A DNA stretch of 64,000 nucleotides, from assembly GCA_008729055.1 (NCBI GenBank), contig SDUX01000053.1, positions 49,062 through 113,061 of the forward strand. Reading direction: 5' to 3'. The DNA is from Pyropia haitanensis (Eukaryota; Rhodophyta; Bangiophyceae; Bangiales; Bangiaceae). The notes under the pieces are model-generated. The model did no database searches and was not told the DNA's origin. It was given only the letters and a program-made list of their open reading frames with translations. Below, piece after piece: positions 1-8,195 of the stretch (the stretch's first letter is position 1; the number at the start of each line of letters is the position of its first letter). The position numbers were made by a program, and so were the translations under genes.

Positions 1-310
1 GTGCAAAGCCGCCGCGGTGTGGCTACCGCGGCGGCGGGGGACGGCAGAGCCGCAGACCAGTGCCCGCCGCCTGTGTGGCGGCGGGGCAACGCCCGACCCG
101 CGCCGCTCCTACAATCGGGCGATTGCGGGGGCGGCGCCGGCGCCCGACGATCGCAGATCGCCGGGCGGCAACGGACGGCTGTGAGCCGTGACGGCTCTCA
201 GCCGTCCGTGCCATAAGTCTTTAGTTTTTCCGTCCGCAAAATACAAGTACGGCGGCGCCCCCCTAGTGGGGGCGTAACCGTCAAATCAAGCAAGTCAATA
301 CGTAGGGGTT
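1..310 (-). repeat. Element 1 terminal direct repeat, 3' copy (A2), truncated by window
   Basis: Identical to 4794-5103, with the same hairpins at 9-34 and 173-207. The repeat may extend left of the window. Positions 311-338, between the recombinase stop and this repeat, would be the B1 segment of a split direct repeat; its partner B2 is outside the window. Confidence 0.9.
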
Positions 311-338
311 ACAATGGGGCGGGGGCCGCGTATGCCAG

Positions 339-1409
339 TCAGATGGAGTACGGGCGCCGCGCCGGGCCGGCCGGGACGGCAAGGCGCCCGAAAAAACACC
401 GGTCAGCCTCAGACGGGGTGACCAAGGCGGAGATGTACGTCTCCGCCAGGGTCTGCTCCGAAGTGTTGGAGAAGGCCGCGATCGTGCCGCGGCGCACGCC
501 GGCCGCAAAGGCGGCCGTCGCGCCACCCTTCTTCAAGGAGTGCGACGCGTAGCGGACCCCCAACGGCGGCGAGACGCCCAGCCGCGTTAGGCCCTCGCGC
601 AGCCAGCCCGTCATGACGCCGCTGGCGTCAGATGTCCGGCAGGTAGAGAACAGCCGGCCACCGCGCAACGGCGCGGTGGAGCAGCGGTCCGCGAGCAGGC
701 GGGCGAGAAGGAGACGGGGGACGTCGGCGTGAGGTAGCGCCGCCGGCGGGAGGGTGCGCGCCAAGGGACCGTCCACCGCGACGGTTTTGTGGTAGCGGAC
801 GAGGAAGGAGACGCTGCCGTCGGCCGGCAGCTGCACGTCCGTGACCGTGAAGCGGGTCAGGTCCTTGGCGCGGCGCAGCCACCAAAACTGCATCACCACC
901 GCGGTGAGGCGGCGCCGAAGCGCCGCCGGCGCGTAGGTGGCCAGCAGAGCCAGCCGCCACGCCACGGCGGCGGGCAGCGGGGCCACGGCGCGCGACGGCT
1001 GGGGTCGAAGGGCAAGGTCGGCGCGCCGGAACCCTGACTTGGCCTCGCGGACGGCCTCCGCGTCGCAGGGGTTGACCAGCCCGGCCGCCAGGTGCCGCTT
1101 GCGGATTGCGGCTAGCATCGGCTTGAGGGAGATGGCGACGATTGCGTGCCGCCGCCATTGGTGCCCGATGAAGGCGACGACGGTGGCCGTCGTCGCCGGG
1201 AGGGACGACACGCCGCGCCGTGCGCAGAAGGCGGAAAAGGTGCGCCAGTGGCCGTCGTATCGGTCTGCCGTGGCCGGCACGACGGACCAGGCGCGCAGAA
1301 AACGCCCGGCAGCAGCGTCAGGGCCGCCGCCGGGGGCGGCACGTGCCAGCGCCGAGCGTTGGCTTCGCCACCACCGGCGCGCAGCCGGTGTCGCCTCGTC
1401 CGCCACCAT
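339..1409 (-). CDS. Tyrosine recombinase of PAT-like element 1
   Basis: 356 aa from the ATG at 1409, in the same frame as gag and overlapping the end of the RT frame. The N-terminal SAM-like domain holds RYDGHWRTFSAFC and IRKRHLAAG. The catalytic domain has the first-Arg region LRRAKDL, box II YASHSLKKGGAT and a probable nucleophile Tyr in LAETYISAL. Two canonical positions differ from element 2: HxxR reads HSLK, and the Trp before the nucleophile region is Phe (AFSNTSEQ against QWAGMTVD). The protein would integrate the circular cDNA at a short core without target duplication. Whether the Lys substitution is tolerated is unknown. Confidence 0.85.
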   Translation of the reverse strand: MVADEATPAARRWWRSQRSALARAAPGGGPDAAAGRFLRAWSVVPATADRYDGHWRTFSAFCARRGVSSLPATTATVVAFIGHQWRRHAIVAISLKPMLAAIRKRHLAAGLVNPCDAEAVREAKSGFRRADLALRPQPSRAVAPLPAAVAWRLALLATYAPAALRRRLTAVVMQFWWLRRAKDLTRFTVTDVQLPADGSVSFLVRYHKTVAVDGPLARTLPPAALPHADVPRLLLARLLADRCSTAPLRGGRLFSTCRTSDASGVMTGWLREGLTRLGVSPPLGVRYASHSLKKGGATAAFAAGVRRGTIAAFSNTSEQTLAETYISALVTPSEADRCFFGRLAVPAGPARRPYSI

Positions 1410-3523
1410 CTTGCGTCGGCTTTGGCCCCGGCAGTTCGTGCCGCTTGGACCGCTCTGTCCGATCGGCCGCCGCCGACACAGCGCAGCACCGCCATGCGCC
1501 ATCGTGGGTGGGGCGCCGGGCGTGGACTGTGCCCAGAGGTAAAGAGGTCGGCGTCGGCTGGCAGTAGCCAGGTTTCTTGCGCGCGCGCCACGGCAGGGGC
1601 CCACCACTCTTGTGCCGTCCAGACGGGAAGGATCACCGTCGCCGTGGCCTGCTCGGCCACGATCTTGTCCACGACCCGTGCGGCCTGCGAGAAGGGTGGG
1701 TTCACCCAGTTGTTCTCGCCGGCGCCCCATGACACGGTGAAGGCGTCGACCGCCTCCGTGCCGGGGCACCGATGCAGGGAGTTGAACCGCACGCACTGCG
1801 TGTTCAGTGTCGTGGCGAAGCGGTCGACGGTGTGGGGCCCGTAGCGGGCTTGCAGCACCTCCACGATCTGGCCGTTCAGCCGCCAGTCGTCCCGGTCCCG
1901 TTGGCGGGAGAGGGCGTCGGCCCATACATTGGCGACCGACGCCACCCAGGTGGCCCGCAGGGTCACGCCGAGCCGTCGGATGACGGCGTGCAGCCGCCGC
2001 AGCTCGCCCATAAGGGCGGGCGAGCGGCTCGTGAAGGAGTTCGCGACGTGCATCGCCACCTTGTTGTCGACCCGCAAGTGCACGATCTTGCCGCGCGCGA
2101 TCATGTCCCGCCCAAACGCCAGTAGGCAAAAGCGCACGGCGCACACCTCCTTGACGTTGATGTGCCAGTTGCGCTGGGCCAGGAAGAAGAACCCGGCCGC
2201 CGGGAGGGTGTGGTTCCAGTGGCCGCCCCAACCCGACGGCGAGGCGTCCGTTGTGAGTATTCCCGCCGTAGGCTCCCACGAAGCCCGGCCCACGCCGTGG
2301 TTGGCGGGCAGGTGGGAGAACCACGTCAGGTCCCGCACCGCGCCGTGCGTCAGCCGCGTGGTGCCGGTCTCTCGTCCTTGGGCGTCGTACAAGCGCCGTA
2401 GGTAGAACCGCGCGGAGGGCACGGCCAAGGAGCACGAGACGGCTGTGCCTGTAAAGCGACGCAGGGCGGCCGCTCGGACGCGGCGAGCGTCGCGGTTGGC
2501 GGCCGACAGCAGGCACTTGGCCTTGTCCACCATCTTGCTCAGCCGGTCCTCGGGTAGGAGGAGTAGCTGCCGCGTCGTGTCGACGAGGTACCCCAGCAAG
2601 GGCAGTCGAGTCGTGCCGTCGGTGACGCCCTTGCTTGGGTGCACGTGGATGCCGAGGGACCGGAAAAGGTTCAGGATGTCTATCCGCCCCGCTGTCGCCG
2701 ACGCGGCGGACGATGGGCGCGCACCGCGCCCGGTCGCCGCAAAGTCGTCTACGTACGCCATGACGACGTAGCCTTTGCGCCGCAACGCCGCCACCACCGG
2801 GCGCAGGACCTTGGTCCACGCCCAAGGGGAGAGGCGCATGCCGAAGGGAAGCACACGCGGCTCGTATACCACGCCGTCGACCACAAACCTGAAGTACTTC
2901 CGGTCCCCCGGCCAGAGCCGGACGTGGTAGAACGCGTCTTTCACGTCCCAGGAAACTAGGTGGTCGCCTGGAACGAGTGTAGAGAGGAAGTGTGCCAGCC
3001 GTTGGTATTGGAAGCGACGGACCTTGATCCACCGGTTGATCATGCGTAGGTCGACGACCAGCCGGTCTTTGCCGCCGTGGACGACAAACGACGGGGACAC
3101 CCAGCGTGAGCCGGCGCCCGCCGCGCACGTCAGGCGTCGCACAAAGCCCGCGTTGACCCAGCGTTGGACCTCCTCCCGGCACCAGACGCGCTCCTCCTCG
3201 GGGAGCGGGTACCCCTTGGACCGCGTGGGCGGCGGCGGGGCGAGCCAGGGAATGCGCAGTCCGTACAAGATCGTACGGAGCACCCAACTGGTCGCCCCGA
3301 GTGCCGCCCACGCGGCCACCGAAAGCCGCAAGGAGGCGTAGGGCGCGGCGTCTGCCGCCGCCGCGTCCTCTGCTGCCACGCGGGCCTCGTGCCGGCGCTG
3401 CCTCTTGGTAGGCCGGCGCCGGCGGTTGCGTGCCTGTGAGACAACCACGCCCCCCGGCACGCGAGGGGGCGGGCCCGACCCCCGTTGTAAGCGGGGGGTC
3501 GGCAACGCTCGGCCGGGTGGCCT
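1112..3523 (-). CDS. Reverse transcriptase-RNase H-methyltransferase polyprotein, element 1
   Basis: The start given is the first +1-frame codon at the gag stop; the frame is open further back to 3931. Domains in order: RT with VVDLRMINRW, VSWDVKDAFYHV and the active-site YVDD at 2744-2755; DIRS-type RNase H with TDASPSGWGG and WADALSR; then a Dam-like N6-adenine methyltransferase segment with VDRFATTLN and the catalytic-type NPPF. Between the gag stop and the RT core there is no in-frame Met, the first being in DLRMINRW inside RT, so independent initiation is unlikely and +1 frameshifting from gag is the simplest reading. It overlaps the recombinase frame by about 300 nt. The enzyme would copy element RNA and could modify its DNA product. 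Confidence 0.88.
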   Translation of the reverse strand, partial: RPPGRALPTPRLQRGSGPPPRVPGGVVVSQARNRRRRPTKRQRRHEARVAAEDAAAADAAPYASLRLSVAAWAALGATSWVLRTILYGLRIPWLAPPPPTRSKGYPLPEEERVWCREEVQRWVNAGFVRRLTCAAGAGSRWVSPSFVVHGGKDRLVVDLRMINRWIKVRRFQYQRLAHFLSTLVPGDHLVSWDVKDAFYHVRLWPGDRKYFRFVVDGVVYEPRVLPFGMRLSPWAWTKVLRPVVAALRRKGYVVMAYVDDFAATGRGARPSSAASATAGRIDILNLFRSLGIHVHPSKGVTDGTTRLPLLGYLVDTTRQLLLLPEDRLSKMVDKAKCLLSAANRDARRVRAAALRRFTGTAVSCSLAVPSARFYLRRLYDAQGRETGTTRLTHGAVRDLTWFSHLPANHGVGRASWEPTAGILTTDASPSGWGGHWNHTLPAAGFFFLAQRNWHINVKEVCAVRFCLLAFGRDMIARGKIVHLRVDNKVAMHVANSFTSRSPALMGELRRLHAVIRRLGVTLRATWVASVANVWADALSRQRDRDDWRLNGQIVEVLQARYGPHTVDRFATTLNTQCVRFNSLHRCPGTEAVDAFTVSWGAGENNWVNPPFSQAARVVDKIVAEQATATVILPVWTAQEWWAPAVARAQETWLLPADADLFTSGHSPRPAPHPRWRMAVLRCVGGGRSDRAVQAARTAGAKADARWWRTRRHRLRAGGGEANARRWHVPPPAAALTLLPGVFCAPGPSCRPRQTDTTATGAPFPPSAHGAACRPSRRRRPPSSPSSGTNGGGTQSSPSPSSRC
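3475..3502 (-). promoter_or_regulatory. Stem-loop after gag stop, element 1 (candidate recoding signal)
   Basis: A 9-bp GC-rich stem (3502-3494 pairing with 3483-3475 on the RNA strand) with a 10-nt loop starts 19 nt after the gag TAG. The downstream motif CCTCGCGTGCCGGG is also conserved in element 2. It sits where a +1 shift at the gag stop would enter the RT frame. Confidence 0.55.
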
Positions 3524-4243
3524 AACGCCCCCGGCGGGGGGCGTGGTCGCGGCCTTGCCGCGGGGCGGGCCCGGCCGGACGCGGGTTGGCGTCGCGCGGT
3601 CCGGCGGCTTGGCGCTCGCCGTGGCGCTTGGCCGCGTACTTGACGAAGCTGTCCTGGGTGGCGGCCTGGAGGTAGTCCCAGGCAGGACAGTAGACGCCGT
3701 CTTCAGGGTGCTGGAAGACAAGAGAGCGCAGAGTTTCCGCCGCCACCCCATCGTGGGTAGAGAGGGTGATGATCTTGTAGCGCGTGCTGACCAGCGTAAA
3801 GATCTGGTGAAGCCAGAGCCGGGCCTCGCGGTCAAACCCGTGCACGCGCTTGCCCGCCGTCTCCCGCTCCAACTCACGCTTGAGGAAGCGGTTGTGCAGC
3901 TCCTGTACCCAGGCGCACACGTTGTAGACAAACTCGAGCTCGTGCGCGGCCTTGCCGCTTACCTTGGCCTGGACCCTTGCGTAGCGAGTGTCGCCGAAGA
4001 CGTCGAAAGGGGCAGGGCGGCGCAGACGGGGGACTTGGCCGGGCGGCAAGAAGAAGCCTTGGATGACGGGGCGTGCAGCATGAGCCCGGCTCACCTCGCG
4101 GGGGTCAAACGGGTTACGCCAGGCGTCCCGTTCGCGCGGGTCGCGCCACTCGCCGTCCTCCGACTCCTCGTCCGTGTCGTCGTCGTCGTCGCTTTCGGAG
4201 CGGGGAGGAGGATCGTCGTCGCCGCCGCCGCCGCCGCCGTCGT

Positions 4244-4318
<75 letters not shown>

Positions 4319-4652
4319 TGCCACCGCTACCGGTTCCGCCACTGTTGCCACTGTCGCTGTCTTGGTCGCTACCCCCCGCCCCTGGAGGGGGGGCACCTTG
4401 CCCGGCACCGGCGGGCGCACCGCCGTTGCCCCCGCCCGCGTTGGGAGGGACACCTCGACGAGGACGTCCAGCAGCTTGTGAGACGTAGGCTGGGAGCACC
4501 GTCGTCAGGATGGAGTAGATCGTCAAGTAGAAGATGGGGTTGGTAACCCCAGAGATAACCGTCGGCCGCCCTTGGGCGGGGCCGGAGCGGCCGGGCGTGG
4601 CGCCCGAGAGACCGCTTCCCCACAGGGGTGCTGCCGCCGAGATCGACGACAT
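3522..4652 (-). CDS. Gag-like protein of PAT-like element 1
   Basis: 376 aa from the ATG at 4652. The frame is open back to an ATG at 4799, but that lies inside the terminal repeat, and the gag of element 2 starts inside its repeat, so 4652 is preferred. The N-terminal third has a hydrophobic stretch (NPIFYLTIYSILTTVL). A Gly-rich tract encoded by the (CCG)n microsatellite and an acidic Asp/Glu patch follow. The C-terminal half is homologous to the gag of element 2: YNVCAWVQELHNRFL against YNACAWVQTIHNRLL, and LHQIFTLVSTRY against LHQLFLILVTRY. There is no CCHC knuckle. It presumably packages element RNA; that role is inferred from order and homology. The stop (TAG at 3524-3522) is followed by a stem-loop. 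Confidence 0.75.
4257..4318. repeat. (CCG)n microsatellite inside gag 1
   Basis: About 20 uninterrupted CCG units, extended by imperfect units back to 4220. On the minus strand they encode poly-glycine in the gag-like protein without breaking the frame. Confidence 0.95.
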
Positions 4653-4793
4653 AGTCGGAGCCCGTCGAGCCCACCTTGACCGGTGGACGCCGTTTTTCTG
4701 CCACAGCGGAAAAACAGCAGACGTGCCGAGACCGGCGGGCAGGAGGGGAAGCGCGGCAGCGCCGCCTCTTATGCCCGGCGGGCCGGGGCGGGC

Positions 4794-5103
4794 GTGCAAA
4801 GCCGCCGCGGTGTGGCTACCGCGGCGGCGGGGGACGGCAGAGCCGCAGACCAGTGCCCGCCGCCTGTGTGGCGGCGGGGCAACGCCCGACCCGCGCCGCT
4901 CCTACAATCGGGCGATTGCGGGGGCGGCGCCGGCGCCCGACGATCGCAGATCGCCGGGCGGCAACGGACGGCTGTGAGCCGTGACGGCTCTCAGCCGTCC
5001 GTGCCATAAGTCTTTAGTTTTTCCGTCCGCAAAATACAAGTACGGCGGCGCCCCCCTAGTGGGGGCGTAACCGTCAAATCAAGCAAGTCAATACGTAGGG
5101 GTT
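4794..5103 (-). repeat. Element 1 terminal direct repeat, 5' copy (A1)
   Basis: 310 bp identical to positions 1-310 (offset 4793). It carries two strong hairpins: a 10-bp palindrome CCGCCGCGGT/ACCGCGGCGG at 4802-4827, and a 15-bp stem with one mismatch at 4966-5000. The element's 5' boundary is where the two copies stop matching, at 5103/5104. Confidence 0.95.
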
Positions 5104-6524
5104 TGAGGGCGGGGGGCGGAGAGGGTACGGCCACCGCCTGCAGGCAGCAGCAGCCGTTGCACCAGCAACTCGTGTGGTGGGGGGGCCCGTGGCCAACCGC
5201 GACGCTGCGCGTGGTCGGCGGGGGCGGTTGCGTCGCGACACAAACCCACGAGCACCGGCTGACCCGCACCCTGCTCACCAGCGACGCGCGGCCCGGCGCG
5301 CTTCAAGCCGGCTGCTCTCCCTTAAGGGTGCTCACCCACACCGAGGGACACGGCGTTGAAGGCCCCATCGGCCGGGGCACTGGCAGTCGCCATTTCGGTG
5401 CGTAGCCCCGCGCACGGGCGCTGGGGCAGGACGTACTGGCGGCGGAGCGTGACTGCCCTGCCCTTTCTCCCACCCCTCCCTTCTCCCCCGTCACCATGGA
5501 TCAGGTCATGCGGATGCGGCTGCTCGTCGGCGTCGTCATGAGCTATAGAGCGCCCTGTTCCTCTGTCTTTCCTGGACGTGAACAACTCGGGAGTGCCTTC
5601 ATAGGTACCAAAGCAGCCAAAATCGTGCTCCCAGGTGCCGCAAACGGCGATTTCGGGGAGGATCAAATGATGCTCACGCGAGCATCATTTGATGCTCTGA
5701 CACAGTAGAATAGACACGAGTGGCTTCGTGCTTGTAGCACACTGCGCCGCTTTTCGCGTTAGCTTCAAATCGCGACAATCGACGACAGATACATGACTTC
5801 CAACAGCCAATCCCAGCGCATCACAAAGTGTCGCGAACTCACTGCCGCAAACTCAGGTGCGTCATTTCTATAATTGTACTGAAATGAATCCTTCAGCGAA
5901 TAGTTACACCGTAAATTTGCATCCCAGCCCGGAACGGGGATGAGCGTTCTCAACTTGGCTGACACGTGTTATACTTAGCCACGTGTATTTTGTTGATGAT
6001 ACCTTTGGGCGAACGTACCCAGCGTTTGGGTGCATTGACCCTAGTTAAAACCCGAATCCAAAACTGATTTTCCCCCCCCGCCCATGTCTTCTGTACACAT
6101 GGTGGGTGGCGCGTCGGGTGGGAGCGATGGCGACGGCTGTCGCCCATCGCGGGTGGCGGGCTGTTGCCGGCCGGCGCCGCTGGCGCAGCTGGCGTGGCGG
6201 CATTGCCGGCGTGGCCGCGCCGTGCCGCCGGCGGTCGCGGATGGCAGTGGCAGCTGTGGGGGCTGTCTTGGAGCTGGCCGCGTTGTGGCGGGGGTGGCCG
6301 CGTTGCGGCCTCTTCTCCTGTCCGTTTCGTCACCCTCCGTGCCCACCCCTCTTGCCCAGCTCTCCCCCCCCTTTTGTTTTTGTTCTCACCCGTCGCCCCA
6401 TCTGCTCCACTGCATCCCCTGACTGTGCCTGGACCCGTCCCGCCACATCCTCTGGCTGCGCCGCGCACCCCTGCCCGTCGTCCGCTCAGTGAGCAGCATT
6501 GACGTAGTGTGGTTGCGGTGAAGG
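5104..6524. other. Intergenic; hairpin and an AT-richer block, no gene seen
   Basis: From 5104 to about 5500 it is GC-rich with overlapping short frames on both strands and no family resemblance. From about 5500 to 6070 base composition is clearly more AT-rich and holds a perfect hairpin (listed separately). The last 450 bases upstream of the membrane-protein ATG are pyrimidine-rich on the plus strand and may carry its promoter and 5' UTR. Confidence 0.6.
5662..5693. repeat. Perfect 14-bp inverted repeat with 4-nt loop
   Basis: ATCAAATGATGCTC at 5662-5675 and its exact reverse complement at 5680-5693 flank the loop ACGC. The stem is AT-richer than the surroundings. It could be a small foldback remnant or an RNA 3'-end hairpin; neither is shown. 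Confidence 0.9.
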
Positions 6525-7592
6525 ATGGCGGCGCCGCGGCGCCTCCCCCCCCGGCCGTTCCCTCATACCCCATCCTCGACGCCTTCTGCCACGTCGTCCA
6601 CGGCCCTCACGGGCTGGGCCAACGACCTACGCGCCCCTTCCCCCACATTGCGGATAGACCCCGCCGCGTGCACGACGGCGTGCATCACGACCGCGACGGT
6701 CACGCTCACTGTGTGCCTGCTGCTCACCCAGTACTACCCTGGCCGCTTCCGCATCCACCCCCTCCCGTACGTGTCGGACGCGGGCCTCCGGGACCCGGAG
6801 CGGTTCCTCCTGGGCGCTGGTCTGTCCGTGTCGGGCGCGCTCTTCCTTCCCCTGGCGCTGGCGGTTCGGCTGCACCAGCGCTCCCTCCTCCCGTCCCTGC
6901 CCCCACGGGTTCCCTTGATAGCCGGCGGCGGCGGCGGCAGCGGTGGCGTCGGCGGCGGCGGCGGCGGCGGCAGCAGGGACGGGCCGTGCGTGGCGGCCGC
7001 CACCGTCGCGGCGGCGGTGGAGGTGGCGGGCCACGCCGCGTGGGGGGTGCCCCTCTTCCTCGTCGCCACCGCCACGGTGCCGGGCCGGTGGCTCGCGCAC
7101 CATGCCGTTGCCGCCGCGTTTGCGCTGTGTGGGGCAGTGTGGGGTGGCGTGTCGGTGGGTACGCTGTGGCTGGTCAGCGGCGGCGGCGGCGGCGACAGCG
7201 GCTGGGGGGCGCCGCCCCTCGCCGGCGCCGGCGTACCGAGCAGCGGGGGGGCGGCGGCAGCGGCAGTGTCGGCAGCGGCGGGGACTGGACTGCGGACGGA
7301 CGACGGGGCGGGTGCGCCAGCCTGCAGCCGTACGCGCCACGTGACCTTGGCGGTGTACCTGTCGGCGCTCCTGTGCGCGGTGATTGTGGTGTTTGTGGCG
7401 GTGTGGGCGACGGTGCGGCTGGACATGCCGCCGAGGATTAAGAACAAGGACAAACGGTTTGTGGCGATGGCCGTCCTCGAGTACATTGGCACGGGCTGCT
7501 TCCTCAGCATCTTGGCCGTGCTGGCCGCGGAGGTGCGGGGGCGGGTGCTCGTCATTTCACTGGGAGACGCACGGGGGGGGCGTGCCAGCTGA
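6525..7592 (+). CDS. Six-span membrane protein, Frag1/DRAM/Sfk1 family
   Basis: 355 aa in a single exon. Six hydrophobic segments fall at about 49-69, 94-114, 156-182, 192-217, 272-297 and 313-336. After the first comes YYPGRFRIHPLPYVSDAG then PERFLLGAGLSVSG, the P-x-(I/V)SD-x-G...PE signature of the Frag1/DRAM/Sfk1 family; the last segment (MAVLEYIGTGCFLSIL) fits the conserved C-terminal span. Family members are Golgi, lysosomal or plasma-membrane proteins in GPI-anchor remodelling, autophagy or lipid retention, so the exact role cannot be read here. Two loops are inflated by Gly/Ala microsatellites (132-150, 219-226), a local GC-rich quirk. The ATG at 6525 precedes all spans. No linked partner gene is visible. 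Confidence 0.72.
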   Translation: MAAPRRLPPRPFPHTPSSTPSATSSTALTGWANDLRAPSPTLRIDPAACTTACITTATVTLTVCLLLTQYYPGRFRIHPLPYVSDAGLRDPERFLLGAGLSVSGALFLPLALAVRLHQRSLLPSLPPRVPLIAGGGGGSGGVGGGGGGGSRDGPCVAAATVAAAVEVAGHAAWGVPLFLVATATVPGRWLAHHAVAAAFALCGAVWGGVSVGTLWLVSGGGGGDSGWGAPPLAGAGVPSSGGAAAAAVSAAAGTGLRTDDGAGAPACSRTRHVTLAVYLSALLCAVIVVFVAVWATVRLDMPPRIKNKDKRFVAMAVLEYIGTGCFLSILAVLAAEVRGRVLVISLGDARGGRAS

Positions 7593-8195
7593 GCATGTGC
7601 TGAGCCTGCGGCGGGTGCTGTGGGCACAACCTTGCGTCTCCTATGGAGTCCTTTTTCTTATTCATTTTCTTCGATTCGGCCTGGTGCACTTACCTCCTGG
7701 TCTGCTTTCCCGGGAGTCTGGGTGTGCGTGGTTGCTGCGTCACGGCGTCGCTGTGTCGCCCCTCTGTAGTCGCCGGCGGCGGTGGGGGACATGTGGTCGC
7801 CACGTGTAGGACCCTGCCGCTTGCCTCAACTGGTGGGGAAGGGCAGCTCTCGAGGAGGGGTCACACTCAGAAGTCTTTGGTTGTTCATTTATTTTTCTTT
7901 AGCCACCGTGCCGCAGACGTCTTGCGCCATCGACGGTAACCTCCCGTGGTCGACGACACCTTCAGCAACTATGCACAAGCCAATCCGATCACCGCGCCCA
8001 ACACGCACGGGCCTGGCCTCCGGGCATGCAGACCCCGACGGCGACACCCACCCACCGGCCCCAGGCGGCACCCGTACAAGACCCCATCGCCCAGCACGTC
8101 GATTGCACGGAGGTGAGTGCCACCTGTAGCAGCGGTGGTCCAGCCCCACCGCCGTCCGTGCCTGACCCGCTCGAGCGTACCCACCCCTTGGATTC
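7593..8195. other. Convergent intergenic spacer, no gene seen
   Basis: About 600 bases between the stop codons of the plus-strand membrane protein and the minus-strand Hint protein. It holds T-rich stretches (about 7650-7690 and 7885-7905) that could contain both 3' UTRs and polyadenylation sites. No credible frame. Confidence 0.6.

Larger units (their letters stand above)
1..5103 (-). mobile_element. PAT/kangaroo-like DIRS retrotransposon, element 1, 3' end cut by window edge
   Basis: A minus-strand retroelement with gag-like, RT-RNaseH-methyltransferase and tyrosine-recombinase frames in that order, and no integrase or aspartic protease. Identical 310-bp direct repeats lie at 4794-5103 (5' copy) and 1-310 (3' copy, running off the left edge). 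RT, a Dam-like methyltransferase domain, a tyrosine recombinase and direct rather than inverted terminal repeats match the PAT/kangaroo branch of the DIRS superfamily, which integrates through a circular intermediate and usually leaves no target duplication. I saw no mismatch between the repeat copies, so insertion is probably recent. The final B2 repeat should lie left of position 1. Confidence 0.9.

Noticed and set aside
1..5103. Conventional LTR retrotransposon reading of element 1
   Set aside because: Direct repeats resemble LTRs, but there is no integrase or aspartic protease, and a tyrosine recombinase is present.
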